Shown: positions 26,561 to 35,861 of the stretch, one piece after another | Position numbering within the stretch: position 1 is the first letter of the stretch | Layout of the letters: the number at the start of each line of letters is the position of its first letter | Source: an uncultured Bacilli bacterium | Lineage (GTDB): Bacteria > Bacillota_I > Bacilli_A > RF39 > UBA660 | DNA length: 64,000 nucleotides | Assembly (NCBI GenBank): GCA_934098385.1 | Contig: CAKOOJ010000005.1 | Coordinates: 5,321-69,320 of the forward strand | Direction: 5' to 3' | The notes under the pieces: model-generated | What the model saw: the letters and a program-made list of their open reading frames with translations, nothing else | Databases searched by the model: none | Told to the model about the DNA's origin: nothing | Made by a program: the position numbers and the translations under genes

Positions 26561-28360
26561 CTAATTCATTACTCTTTTAAACATTCTTTCAAGTTCATAT
26601 TTTGTAAAAGTTATAATAGTTGGTCTTCCATGAGGACAATTATAAGGATTATCACATAATACTAAATCATCAATTATAGTTTGCATAGCATCTTGTGTTA
26701 TTCTAGTATTTCCTTTAACACTCATCTTACAAGCTAACGTCTTAGAAACACTATCATAAAACTTTATCCTATCTATATTATAATCATTTATTACTAAATC
26801 TACAAGTTTTTCAATACTTTCAAATTCAAATCCTGCTAATAACCAGCTCGGATGACTTTTAAAAACAATTGTATTAATACCAAAATCCTCTATTCCAAAT
26901 CCCATATCAGTAAGAGCATTTTTTCTTTCATTAAACTTAATATAATCACTAGGATTTAGTTCTATAGTATATGGAATCAATAAATTTGTTATATGTATAT
27001 CTTGTTCTTTTAAATGTTTTAGATATCTTTCATAATTAACTCTTTCTTGTGCTGCATGTTGGTCTATTAAATACATATTATTTTCATTTTCACAAACTAT
27101 ATAAGTCCCCATTACTAAACCACAAGGATATAATTCTAATTTTTTTAATGTTTCATTTTTATTATCTTCATTAACTTTTTCTTTGATTATATCATTATTT
27201 ACATTACTCTCTACTTTTCTAAAATCAAATTTAACTTGTTCATCATTTAAAGCTTTTAAATCTTTATTTATAACATATTCTTTTGCATCATTATTATTTA
27301 TAGGTTCATTATATTCATTTAATATACTTATTTCATTATCGCTTGTTTTTTCTTTTACTTCTATTTTTGGAATTAATAATGCTTTATATAATGCTTCTTT
27401 TATAGTTTTAGTTACTAATTCATTTAATTCATATTGTTTAGAAAACTTTATATCTTGTTTTGTAGGATGTATATTTACATCAATTATAGTTGGGTCAGTT
27501 TCTATATTAATTACTACTATTGGATATTTTATATCAGGTTTATAAGTATAATATGCATCATTTATTGCTTTATTTAATTCTATATTTTTTACTATTCTAC
27601 CATTTACTATTGTAGTAATATGATTTCTATTAGATTTTAATATACTAGGTTTACATACATATCCATTTATATCATAATCTTCACTACTAGCATTAATGCT
27701 TATCATATTGCTACTAACTAAATATCCATATATTTCATATATAGTTTTCAGTAAATTATTAGAACCACTTGTACTTACTATAACTTTACCATTATTAGTT
27801 AATGTAAATTTTATTTCTGGATGAGTTAATGCTAATTTTTCTATATACATTACTATACTAGATAATTCTGTTGTTTCACTTTTTAAATATTTTAATCTAG
27901 CAGGTGTATTATAAAATAAATCGCTTACTGTAAATGTAGTACCAATTCTAGCATCACTTTTCTCTTCTTTAATTAATTTTCCTCCATGTATTTCAATTAA
28001 TGTACCAGCATTTCCTGTACTTGTTTTAAGTATTACTTTAGAAACAGATGCTATACTTGGTAAAGCTTCTCCTCTAAATCCTAAAGTGTTTATAAAAAAT
28101 AAATCATCATCTTTTAATAGTTTACTTGTTGCATGTCTACTAAATGCTAAAAGTGCATCATCACTTTCCATACCTATTCCATCATCAGTAACAGTTAAAC
28201 TTTTAATACCAGCATTAACTAAATCAATTTTAATACATTTACTTTTTGCATCTATACTATTTTCTACTAATTCCTTTACAACACTACTTACTCTTTCAAT
28301 TACTTCTCCAGCAGCAATTTTATTTGCAAGTACTTCACTCATTACATGTATCTTACTCAT
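26561..28360 (-). CDS. mutL: DNA mismatch repair protein MutL
   Basis: N-terminal GHKL ATPase with NKIAAGEVIERV, DDGIGM and FRGEALPSI motifs. The C-terminal endonuclease site DQHAAQERVNYE is intact and the closing NCPHGRPT motif is present, so this is the nicking type of MutL found outside enteric bacteria. 599 residues. The ATG at 28360 follows GGTGGTAG; the longer frame to 28378 lies in the yqeH coding end. It overlaps yqeH by 8 bp. No mutS in the window. Confidence 0.94.
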   Translation of the reverse strand: MSKIHVMSEVLANKIAAGEVIERVSSVVKELVENSIDAKSKCIKIDLVNAGIKSLTVTDDGIGMESDDALLAFSRHATSKLLKDDDLFFINTLGFRGEALPSIASVSKVILKTSTGNAGTLIEIHGGKLIKEEKSDARIGTTFTVSDLFYNTPARLKYLKSETTELSSIVMYIEKLALTHPEIKFTLTNNGKVIVSTSGSNNLLKTIYEIYGYLVSSNMISINASSEDYDINGYVCKPSILKSNRNHITTIVNGRIVKNIELNKAINDAYYTYKPDIKYPIVVINIETDPTIIDVNIHPTKQDIKFSKQYELNELVTKTIKEALYKALLIPKIEVKEKTSDNEISILNEYNEPINNNDAKEYVINKDLKALNDEQVKFDFRKVESNVNNDIIKEKVNEDNKNETLKKLELYPCGLVMGTYIVCENENNMYLIDQHAAQERVNYERYLKHLKEQDIHITNLLIPYTIELNPSDYIKFNERKNALTDMGFGIEDFGINTIVFKSHPSWLLAGFEFESIEKLVDLVINDYNIDRIKFYDSVSKTLACKMSVKGNTRITQDAMQTIIDDLVLCDNPYNCPHGRPTIITFTKYELERMFKRVMN

Positions 28361-29297
28361 TACTACCACCAAATACACTTTCTCTTAAACTAATTAATTC
28401 TTTATCTAAATTATATATTTCTATATTATTTTTGTTTTTAATATTAATTATACCAAATCCATTAATACATAAATCTATATTATTATTAGTACTAATACTA
28501 TAATCAAATTTTATATCTTTGTAATACTTTTTAATATCTATTTTTTCATAACAATATATAGTAATACTTGTTTTATATTTAAACTTAATATAAAATTTAT
28601 CAATGAATATAATATCATTATCTTTTATATTATAAGTAATAGGTTTTATTATATGATTATATTTAGTTTTTAAATTATAATCACTTATTAAGAATCCAGG
28701 AGTATCTATAATATTTATATTATCTAATTCTATATTAATAAATTCTAATGTAGTATTACGTTTATTAGATATAGTTAAATTATTATTATTACATAATTTA
28801 TTTATTAGAGTACTTTTACCACTATTAGTAGGTCCTAATATATAACATTTATTAATATTATTTTTATTTAAATAATTTAATAACATATTTATATCATTAT
28901 CATTTAAAGTACTTATACTTAATATATTATTTATTTTATATATAGTTTTAATATTACTTATTATATTCTTTTTATTTATAGATTTATCTAACATATCTAT
29001 CTTATTTATTAATAATAATTTATTGCCTTTTACCTTATTATATATATCAATAGTATTATTATTTATATTTAAAAAATCAATTACATATATCTTAAATATA
29101 TCATTTTTATTTACTTTATTTAATATATAATTAGTACTTAATTCTTTATCTTTAGTAGTAATATCATTATAATGTATTAATCTAAAACATCTCATACAGT
29201 AGTTGCTATCATTATATTTATTTTCTGGTATATAACCTAATTTATTCTTATCATTATATTGTAATTCTACTCCACAACCAATACATTTTTTATTCAT
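28353..29297 (-). CDS. yqeH: YqeH-type circularly permuted GTPase
   Basis: Ribosome-assembly GTPase for the 30S subunit. The N-terminal zinc finger (C5xxC8...C34xxC37) is followed by a permuted G domain: G4 LLINKIDML comes before G1 LGPTNSGKSTLINKL and G3 IIDTPG. 314 residues against ~365 in Bacillus; the C-terminal domain is reduced. It overlaps yqeG (8 bp) upstream and mutL downstream. Confidence 0.88.
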   Translation of the reverse strand: MNKKCIGCGVELQYNDKNKLGYIPENKYNDSNYCMRCFRLIHYNDITTKDKELSTNYILNKVNKNDIFKIYVIDFLNINNNTIDIYNKVKGNKLLLINKIDMLDKSINKKNIISNIKTIYKINNILSISTLNDNDINMLLNYLNKNNINKCYILGPTNSGKSTLINKLCNNNNLTISNKRNTTLEFINIELDNINIIDTPGFLISDYNLKTKYNHIIKPITYNIKDNDIIFIDKFYIKFKYKTSITIYCYEKIDIKKYYKDIKFDYSISTNNNIDLCINGFGIINIKNKNNIEIYNLDKELISLRESVFGGSNE

Positions 29298-29814
29298 AAT
29301 ATTTACCTTTTCTAAATAATTTTTTATCTGTTAATTTATTAATTATAAAGTTTTCAAATACTCTACCAACCTTAGTAGAAACATATTCTTTTGTTCCAAT
29401 AGGATTAACTAGTATACTAACAAAATTCATTCTATTAGCAGTCCAAACATCATTTATTAATTCATCACCAATACAAGCAATTTGATTATCTTTGCACTTA
29501 TTTATTTCAAATACTTTTTTATATTTTTTTGTTGATGGTTTCATAGATAAATAACTAGAATCTACACATAATATATTTTTAAAAGGTTCTACTCTTTTTC
29601 TAGTACTATTACTAATTATATATATCTTAAATTTCATATCTTTTAATTCTTCAAATAAATCAATTAATTTCTTACTAGGTTTTTTTAAAGTTAAAGGAGC
29701 AATAGTATTATTTAAATCAAATATTAAACATTTTACTTTATTCTTCTTTAACATTTTATAATCTATTGTATATATACTTTTAGAATATATATCTGGTACA
29801 AATTTATCAAACAT
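29290..29814 (-). CDS. yqeG: YqeG-family HAD IIIA hydrolase with altered DxD motif
   Basis: YqeG-like HAD protein, normally the gene before yqeH in Bacillus, as here. The start at 29814 (MFDKFVPDIYS) matches the family N-terminus better than 29832. Motif I reads FDLNNT instead of the family FDLDNT: the nucleophile Asp is kept but the second Asp, the general acid/base, is Asn. Motif II YIISNSTRKR and motif III (KPSTKKYKK; IGDELINDVWTA) are present. Phosphatase activity may be reduced or changed. Confidence 0.85.
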   Translation of the reverse strand: MFDKFVPDIYSKSIYTIDYKMLKKNKVKCLIFDLNNTIAPLTLKKPSKKLIDLFEELKDMKFKIYIISNSTRKRVEPFKNILCVDSSYLSMKPSTKKYKKVFEINKCKDNQIACIGDELINDVWTANRMNFVSILVNPIGTKEYVSTKVGRVFENFIINKLTDKKLFRKGKYYE

Positions 29815-29853
29815 TTCTATCACATCTTTCAATTATAATTTTAACATATAAGA

Positions 29854-29896
29854 CAAAAAAAATAAATTAGTAAATAATTAGTCTAATTTATTTTTT
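29854..29896. terminator. Two-way terminator hairpin
   Basis: Stem AATAAATTAG/CTAATTTATT with A run on the left and T run on the right, so it could work on both strands. It closes the rmuC transcript on the minus strand. Confidence 0.6.
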
Positions 29897-30019
29897 GAAC
29901 GTTTGAATATACACTTTTAGAAATAGGAAATCTTCGTAAAATTTATATTTAATAACTCTTGAAAAAATACTTTATTTTAGTATCACACCAACACATAAAA
30001 TTATTTAATTCAAACGTTC
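29897..30019. repeat. 123-bp segment bounded by a 12-bp perfect inverted repeat
   Basis: GAACGTTTGAAT at 29897-29908 and its reverse complement at 30008-30019, with 99 bp between. The gap between yqeG and rmuC (29815-30083) otherwise holds only the terminator to its left. No target duplication is obvious. Could be a small non-autonomous mobile element or two binding sites. Confidence 0.45.
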
Positions 30020-30083
30020 GAGATATATAATACAACACTTAAATAGTATATTTTGTCGAATAATGGCTTTAATATAATTTTTT

Positions 30084-31151
30084 TTATTTATTTTCTTCAA
30101 TTAATGTTTTATCAACATTAACACTATTAATTGCATCAAATCTTTTAGTAATTTTTTCTGTAGTAGTATGTATATCTTTTACATCTTTGCTAACAGTATC
30201 AATACTTCTTGATAACTTATCCCATCTATCTTTATATCTATCAAATTCTATACCTAATTTATTTAATTCTGTATGAATTACCTTAGCATATTTATCTCTT
30301 TCCATATTTTTTAAAATCATACTAATAATTGTTAAAGTACTCATTAAAGTTGTAGGACTAGTTATCCACACCTTAGATTGATAGCTATATTTAACTAAAT
30401 CAGGATGGTAAGCATTTATTTCTGCAAATATAGCTTCTGCTGGTAAAAACATAATAGCCTCAGCACTAGTTACACCAGGAACTATATATTTACTCTTAAT
30501 TGCATCTATATGTTTTTTAACATCCATTTTAAATAATTTTGTAGCAGTTTCTCTTTCAGTATTAGAAAGTGTTTTATCAGTCATTCTTCTATAATTTTCT
30601 AATGGAAATTTACTATCAATACATATTGTACCTAATGGCTCTGGAGCAAATAAAATAGCATCACTTATATATCCATTACCTAAACTATATTGTGTTTGAT
30701 ATATTTTATCATTTTTACCAAAGACACTATCTAATATATAATTTAAATTAGTTTCTCCAAATATACCTCTAGTTTTCTTATCAGTTAGTACACTTTGCAA
30801 ACTTACTATTTCTCCACTTAAACTATCAATCTTTTTTTGTGCTTCATCAATTTTAGATAATCTTTCTAATATATTGGTAAATGTTTTATTAGTTTTTTCA
30901 AAATTAACATCTAATCTCTCATTTACTTTATCATTAATATTATTAAGTCTATTAATAATAGTTTCATTTAATTTATTAAAATCTTCATTAATAGTTCTAG
31001 AAAAATTAAACTTAAATTCACCTAATTCTTTAGTCAAATCAGTTTCTAATTTACCTAGTCTTTCCACAGTATCATTATTACTTTTTTTAAATAATAGTAT
31101 TATATTTAATATAATATTAATACTAACTATTCCAATAATTATATATATCAT
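30084..31151 (-). CDS. rmuC: RmuC-family DNA recombination protein
   Basis: One N-terminal membrane helix, a long coiled coil (residues ~30-125), then the RmuC nuclease-like core with KKTRGIFGETNL, DSKFPLENYRRM, IMFLPAEAIFAEI and VWITSPTTLMSTLTII, all characteristic. RmuC limits DNA inversions at short repeats. 355 residues. Its start overlaps the VTT gene by 4 bp (ATGA). Confidence 0.9.
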   Translation of the reverse strand: MIYIIIGIVSINIILNIILLFKKSNNDTVERLGKLETDLTKELGEFKFNFSRTINEDFNKLNETIINRLNNINDKVNERLDVNFEKTNKTFTNILERLSKIDEAQKKIDSLSGEIVSLQSVLTDKKTRGIFGETNLNYILDSVFGKNDKIYQTQYSLGNGYISDAILFAPEPLGTICIDSKFPLENYRRMTDKTLSNTERETATKLFKMDVKKHIDAIKSKYIVPGVTSAEAIMFLPAEAIFAEINAYHPDLVKYSYQSKVWITSPTTLMSTLTIISMILKNMERDKYAKVIHTELNKLGIEFDRYKDRWDKLSRSIDTVSKDVKDIHTTTEKITKRFDAINSVNVDKTLIEENK

Positions 31152-31726
31152 TCTAATCCCTCTCTCTTACTAACTAATTTACTTATAATAAAACATATAA
31201 TTAATAAAACTATTATGTATACCAAATTAATAGGGTTTTTAAAACTATTTATTAAACTAGTACCTATAAATCCCCAAAATATTATAAGAAATATTTTACC
31301 AATCATTAAAGCATATAAATATTTTTTAAAGTTCATGTTTGTTAAACCAGCAGCAATATTTATTAAAAACGCTGGAGTAAATGGTATTGCTATTATAAGA
31401 CATAAACTATTAAAATTAATTTTATTAATTCTCGTTTTTAATTTATTTAATTTTACCATATCATTTTTATTTATATAATTATCTAATTTATATCTTAATT
31501 TACTATTAAATATTTTATATGACATAATACATCCTAAAATAGTAAATACATAACTTATTATAAATCCAATAAATACACCAAATTTATAAAATAATAATGT
31601 TATAAATACACTTAATGGTAATGCTGGTACAATAGATTCTATAAGTATTAAAAAACAAGATAGAACATATCCCCACATACCTATACTTAATAAAAAATTA
31701 GTTAACCATATATCTAAATTTTTCAT
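31148..31726 (-). CDS. VTT-domain (DedA/YdjX-like) membrane protein
   Basis: 192 residues, five or six membrane helices. The VTT (SNARE-associated) core is visible: SIVPALPLSVFITLLFYKFG, GCIMSYKI, and the re-entrant IPFTPAFLINIAAGLTNMNFKKY near residue 115-140. Family members move lipids between membrane leaflets or maintain membrane potential. Coupled to rmuC. Confidence 0.8.
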   Translation of the reverse strand: MKNLDIWLTNFLLSIGMWGYVLSCFLILIESIVPALPLSVFITLLFYKFGVFIGFIISYVFTILGCIMSYKIFNSKLRYKLDNYINKNDMVKLNKLKTRINKINFNSLCLIIAIPFTPAFLINIAAGLTNMNFKKYLYALMIGKIFLIIFWGFIGTSLINSFKNPINLVYIIVLLIICFIISKLVSKREGLE

Positions 31727-31782
31727 ATTTCCACCATAACCATTATATAATAATTTATAACATAATAAAAGAAAAATAATAC

Positions 31783-32637
31783 TTATAAATTATTTTTCTT
31801 AAATAAACTTTTTATTAATTCTCTATCTTCACTATAATAGTAATTTTCATTACCAATGTCATAACTATCTACTAATTCTTTTTGTCTTTCTAGTTCTTTT
31901 TCATTACTACATAAATCTTTACAAGATTTTATTATAATTTCTTTTAAAAATAATATAATTTGGGTTTCCTCATCAAAATTATCAGTATTTTTTGTAATAT
32001 ACTTCATAGCATTATTAGTAAAGTTTAATATATACCACATAAATTTTCTATTATATTTTTTATTATCAACATTTAATAAATACGCAGTATAATTAGATTT
32101 ACTAATATTATTTAATTCAAAATCAAAATTATAATATAACAAATCAGTTTCTATATTTTTATTAGAATATATAAGTGAATATATAGTATATATTAATTTT
32201 TCTTTTAAGAATTTATTTGTAGTTTCTTTAATACATTTATCTAAATTTTTAATAAACATTAATATTACATCTTTTAATATGGCTTCATTAAGTATTGCTT
32301 CATTCTTATTATTTTCATCTCTATAAATCAATAACTTACCTATAATACGAAACTCTTTTAAATATAAATAATTTCCTTCTGTTATTGCATTCATTTCATT
32401 AACACCATACATATTTTTTTCAAAATAACTTAAATATTTATTACAATCATCTATCTCATTCATATATTTTTCTTCTAATTCTCTAGTCATAGATAAATAA
32501 TCTAATATTTTTTTATATTCTTCACTATTTTTTTTGCCATTTAATTCTAATGTAATTAATTTAAAATATAAATCTTTTATTGATTTAGTTATATTATATA
32601 ATTTATTTAACACTTTCTTTTCATTATTATTTAACAT
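31783..32637 (-). CDS. Hypothetical helical protein
   Basis: 284 residues from the ATG at 32637 (AGGGGATAGT upstream); the frame extends to 32673. Almost entirely helical, no signal peptide or membrane segment, rich in N, K, E. Not recognised. Same strand as the radical SAM gene upstream (46 bp) and the VTT gene downstream, so it may share their transcript. Confidence 0.65.
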   Translation of the reverse strand: MLNNNEKKVLNKLYNITKSIKDLYFKLITLELNGKKNSEEYKKILDYLSMTRELEEKYMNEIDDCNKYLSYFEKNMYGVNEMNAITEGNYLYLKEFRIIGKLLIYRDENNKNEAILNEAILKDVILMFIKNLDKCIKETTNKFLKEKLIYTIYSLIYSNKNIETDLLYYNFDFELNNISKSNYTAYLLNVDNKKYNRKFMWYILNFTNNAMKYITKNTDNFDEETQIILFLKEIIIKSCKDLCSNEKELERQKELVDSYDIGNENYYYSEDRELIKSLFKKNNL

Positions 32638-32683
32638 ACTATCCCCTCTTTTTATGGTCATATATAATACCATTTTAGTTTTA

Positions 32684-33484
32684 TTATGTCAAATATTTAC
32701 AATGCTTACAAAGTTCTTCTATCTTTTTATTATTCTTAAATCCATTTAACATATTTTTATATCTATCACTATTAATTATATCTTTTAAATCATCTTTATA
32801 TATACTACCTAACTCTATATTCCCAATACTATCTAAACAACAAGGTACTACTTTACCATCTACCAATATTCCAATATGATCTTTTAACGCATAACATTTT
32901 CCTATTTCATTATAATAATCATTATTTAAATCAGGCCATATAAACTCTTGATTGGTACTTATAAATATTTTATTTGTTATAGTAGTATTATTTTTTAAAT
33001 TATTTATTTCTAAATTACTATTATATTTTTTATTTATCATATTTATTATATTTTTTGTATATTTATTCTTTACCCATATTCTATAAGATATATAAGTATA
33101 TTCTTTTAAAACATCTACTACATCAAATATTTTATTCATATAATCTTCTAATGTAATATTGTATAATTCATTATAACTTTGTAAAGAAATATTTAATTGT
33201 CTTATATTTTTATTGTTTTTTATATTTTCTATTAAATAACCATTTGTAGTTATATTAATTTTATACTTACTACTAGCATAATTAATAAACTCATTAATAT
33301 TAGGATGAGTAAGTGGTTCTCCTAAAACATGTAAATATAAATATTTTGTATAACCATCTAATTTATTTAATATAATTTTGAATTCATTAAATGTCATATA
33401 TTCCTTTTTTCTTTTATTTTTTATACAAAACGGACAAGCTAAATTACAATTATTTGTTATTTCTATATATACTTTTTTAAACAT
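32684..33484 (-). CDS. Radical SAM/SPASM protein
   Basis: 266 residues. The radical SAM cluster motif CNLACPFC is near residue 14; LHVLGEPLTHPN and INITTNGYLI are the SAM-binding and barrel strands. The C-terminal SPASM-like part has VVPCC, CYALKDH and CKHC cysteines for an auxiliary cluster. SPASM enzymes often modify peptides or sugars; no precursor peptide is seen nearby. It follows maf by 1 bp, so it is in the same transcript. Confidence 0.85.
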   Translation of the reverse strand: MFKKVYIEITNNCNLACPFCIKNKRKKEYMTFNEFKIILNKLDGYTKYLYLHVLGEPLTHPNINEFINYASSKYKINITTNGYLIENIKNNKNIRQLNISLQSYNELYNITLEDYMNKIFDVVDVLKEYTYISYRIWVKNKYTKNIINMINKKYNSNLEINNLKNNTTITNKIFISTNQEFIWPDLNNDYYNEIGKCYALKDHIGILVDGKVVPCCLDSIGNIELGSIYKDDLKDIINSDRYKNMLNGFKNNKKIEELCKHCKYLT

Positions 33485-33485
33485 A

Positions 33486-34067
33486 CTAATCTAAATCCTT
33501 TAAATGTATATTCCAACTTCTTAAATATTCATATATTTTTTCTACTGGTACTCCTAATATATTGTAGTAACTACCACAAATCTTATCTATAAAATTAGAC
33601 ATTATTGTTTCAATTATAAATCCAGAAGCATACATTATATCTGGTTCATTGTCTATATAATAATCTATATCTATTTCATCTATATCTCTTAATGAAACTA
33701 AAGTTTCTTGATAATCTGTGATTATTTTTCTATTTATTTGATTTATTAAAGTAATACCAGTAATTACTTTTGTTATATTATTTTTACATAATGTTATATT
33801 ATTTCTTGCTTCTTCTATTGTTTTAGGCTTTTCTATTATTTTATTTTCTGTATAAACAACTGTATCTAATCCTAAAATAATAGAATTATTTACTTTATTT
33901 TCTATATTTTTTGCTTTTTTATATGCTAATTCCTTCACATAATCATATACATCTTTTTTAGTTACACTGTCTTCATCAAAATCATTATTAAATGTTTCAT
34001 GTTTTAAATAAACTTTATTTAATATCTCACTTTTAAATTTTGATGAACTAGCTAGTACTAATTTCAT
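33486..34067 (-). CDS. maf: Maf-family nucleotide pyrophosphatase
   Basis: House-cleaning pyrophosphatase (dTTP/UTP type) of 193 residues. LASSSKFKSEIL at the N-terminus, ILGLDTVV with the catalytic Asp, and the GFIIETIMSNFIDKICGSYYNILGVPV end (positions ~155-180) match the family. I start at 34067 (GGTGATATA upstream). The frame to 34115 would cross a strong terminator-like hairpin; a structured leader precedes the gene (34104-34243). Confidence 0.88.
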   Translation of the reverse strand: MKLVLASSSKFKSEILNKVYLKHETFNNDFDEDSVTKKDVYDYVKELAYKKAKNIENKVNNSIILGLDTVVYTENKIIEKPKTIEEARNNITLCKNNITKVITGITLINQINRKIITDYQETLVSLRDIDEIDIDYYIDNEPDIMYASGFIIETIMSNFIDKICGSYYNILGVPVEKIYEYLRSWNIHLKDLD

Positions 34068-34103
34068 TATATCACCATCTTCTTCATTATTAATTTTCTC
34101 ATT

Positions 34104-34140
34104 AAAAAACCTCATTTCTTTTTGTCCAAGAAACGAGGTT
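34104..34140 (-). terminator. Strong intrinsic terminator in the maf leader
   Basis: Thirteen-position stem AACCTCGTTTCTT / AAGAAATGAGGTT (one mismatch) then six T, ending 36 bases before the maf ATG. Either it ends a small RNA or it attenuates maf. Confidence 0.8.
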
Positions 34141-34243
34141 CATATCACTTTATAGAGTGTCAATTCTATTAAACTAGAGGCAATATTCACTTGTGCAAGA
34201 ACGTACCACTTTTTTATTTTATGCAAATTTCTTTGACACACTC
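34104..34243 (-). ncRNA. Structured leader or small RNA upstream of maf, family unknown
   Basis: About 135 bases from promoter to terminator with no ORF of note. TGTCAA just after the -10 can pair with TTGACA at 34160-34165 (extended by GAG/CTC if transcription starts early enough) to close an ~80-base domain containing GTGGTACG and the small hairpin CTTGCACAAG. Not a T-box: no stem I and the T-box 14-mer is not matched. No riboswitch class I know fits. Confidence 0.5.
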
Positions 34244-34272
34244 AATATATCATAATTCAATATGTATGTCAA
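34244..34272 (-). promoter_or_regulatory. Sigma-A promoter of the maf leader
   Basis: -35 TTGACA at 34267-34272, 17-base spacer, -10 TATATT at 34244-34249 on the minus strand. Near-consensus. Confidence 0.8.
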
Positions 34273-34298
34273 AAAAGCACCTATTATTATATATTAAA

Positions 34299-34315
34299 GT
34301 TCGTAATTTACGAAC
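34299..34315 (-). terminator. Hairpin after tRNA-Thr, probable end of the glyS-tRNA transcript
   Basis: GTTCGTAA/TTACGAAC in the minus-strand transcript followed by TTTAAT, a weak T tract. Confidence 0.4.
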
Positions 34316-34326
34316 AAATTTACTGA

Positions 34327-34402
34327 TGGTGCTGGATATAGGACTTGAACCTACAACCTACGCGTTACGAGGGCGTTGCTCTACCAATTGAGCTAATCCA
34401 GC
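34327..34402 (-). tRNA. tRNA-Thr (anticodon CGT), CCA encoded
   Basis: Acceptor GCTGGAT/ATCCAGC, D arm GCTC...GAGC, anticodon loop CTCGTAA, T arm GTAGG TTCAAGT CCTAT, then A and CCA. The anticodon stem has one C-C mismatch next to the loop. One base from tRNA-Gln. Confidence 0.88.
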
Positions 34403-34403
34403 A

Positions 34404-34479
34404 TGGCTGCCCAGGTTGGGTTCGAACCAACGAAATCATGGAGTCAGAGTCCACTGCCTTACCACTTGGCTACTGGGCA
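34404..34479 (-). tRNA. tRNA-Gln (anticodon CTG), CCA encoded
   Basis: Acceptor TGCCCAG/CTGGGCA, the AGCCAAGTGGTAAGGCA D region typical of tRNA-Gln, anticodon loop CTCTGAC, T loop TTCGAAC, G discriminator, CCA. It lies 9 bp after glyS and is likely on the same transcript. Confidence 0.92.
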
Positions 34480-34488
34480 ATAAAAGAA

Positions 34489-35859
34489 CTAGAATTTTAT
34501 TCTTTCATTAATATAATTTGATAGTTCATTTATATTTAATTTTATTTGTTGCATAGTATCTCTATCTCTAATAGTAACAGTATTATTTTCTAATGTTTCA
34601 TCATCAACTGTTATTACAAATGGAGTACCAATAGCATCACATCTTCTATATCTTTTTCCTATACTTCCAGACTCATCATAAGATACATAAAACTCACTAC
34701 ATAGTTTTCCATATATTTCCATTGCTTTTTCACTATGTTTTTTCTTAATAAGTGGTAATATAGTTGCTTTTATTGGTGCTAAAGAAGGTAATACTTTAAA
34801 TACTTCTCTTATTTCTCCATCTTCTAATTCTTCATGTTTTAAGCCATCACATAAAACACTTAAAAATAATCTATCCAAACCTACACTAGGTTCAATAACA
34901 TAAGGCAAATACTTCTCATTCGTTTCAGGATCTAAATATCTTAAATCTTGTTTAGAATGTTCCATATGTACACCTAAATCATAATCAGTTCTATCAGCAA
35001 TTCCCCAAAGTTCACCCCATCCTATAGGATAATTATACTCTATATCAGTTGTTGCTTTACTATAGAAAGATAATTCTTCTTTTTTATGATCTCTAAATCT
35101 TAAATTATCTTTATCAATACCTAAACTCTTTAAGAAATCCATACAGTAATTTTTATAATATCCAAACCATTCTAAATCTGTATTTGGTTTACAAAAAAAC
35201 TCTAATTCCATTTGTTCAAATTCTCTTGTTCTAAATATAAAGTTTCCTGGAGTAATTTCATTTCTAAAACTTTTACCTGTTTGACCAATACCAAAAGGTA
35301 ATTTCACTCTCATACTTCTTTGAACATTTAAGAAGTTAGTAAATATACCTTGAGCTGTTTCTCCTCTTAAGTAACAAATATTTTTAGTATCTTCTGTAAC
35401 ACCAATATGTGTTTCAAACAATAAATTAAATTTTCTAATATCAGTAAATTCATTTGAACCACATTTAGGACAACATATATTATTATCAGTAATAAATTTT
35501 TCTAATTTTTTATTATCCCAACCATCACCAGTTTCACTACCACCAGTAAAATCCTCTATCAATTTATCTGCTCTATATCTACTTTTACATTTTTTACAAT
35601 CTATAAGTGGATCAGCAAAGCTTGCTACATGCCCAGATGCTACCCAAACTTCTGGATTCATAAGTATTGCAGCATCAAGACCATAATTATATGGATTTTC
35701 TTGTATAAATTTTTTCCACCATGCACGTCTTATATTTTCTTTTAGTTCTTTACCAATAGGACCATAATCCCAAGTATTTGATAAACCTCCATATATTTCA
35801 CTTCCTTGAAATATAAATCCATATTGTTTAGCATAATTAACTACATCTTCCATTTTCAT
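34489..35859 (-). CDS. glyS: Glycyl-tRNA synthetase, single-chain dimeric type
   Basis: Charges tRNA-Gly. Class II synthetase of the eukaryote/Mollicutes/Staphylococcus type (456 residues), not the GlyQS tetramer. Motifs: YGGLSNTWDYGPIG near residue 22, the zinc-like CKKCKSRYRADKL...CCPKCGS insert, motif 2 FRNEITP...FRTREFEQME, and motif 3 VIEPSVGLDRLFL. The C-terminal anticodon-binding domain has KRYRRCDAIGTPFVITVD. It follows the LOG gene by 2 bp and both are behind a glycine-type T-box. Confidence 0.95.
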   Translation of the reverse strand: MKMEDVVNYAKQYGFIFQGSEIYGGLSNTWDYGPIGKELKENIRRAWWKKFIQENPYNYGLDAAILMNPEVWVASGHVASFADPLIDCKKCKSRYRADKLIEDFTGGSETGDGWDNKKLEKFITDNNICCPKCGSNEFTDIRKFNLLFETHIGVTEDTKNICYLRGETAQGIFTNFLNVQRSMRVKLPFGIGQTGKSFRNEITPGNFIFRTREFEQMELEFFCKPNTDLEWFGYYKNYCMDFLKSLGIDKDNLRFRDHKKEELSFYSKATTDIEYNYPIGWGELWGIADRTDYDLGVHMEHSKQDLRYLDPETNEKYLPYVIEPSVGLDRLFLSVLCDGLKHEELEDGEIREVFKVLPSLAPIKATILPLIKKKHSEKAMEIYGKLCSEFYVSYDESGSIGKRYRRCDAIGTPFVITVDDETLENNTVTIRDRDTMQQIKLNINELSNYINERIKF

Positions 35860-35861
35860 AC

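Noticed and set aside
34104..34243. maf leader as a T-box because of GTGGTAC
   Set aside because: The 14-mer is not matched, there is no stem I, and the following sequence does not pair as an antiterminator.
34191..34391. Plus-strand frame over the maf leader and tRNA-Thr
   Set aside because: It runs through tRNA-Thr and a minus-strand promoter and has no ribosome site.
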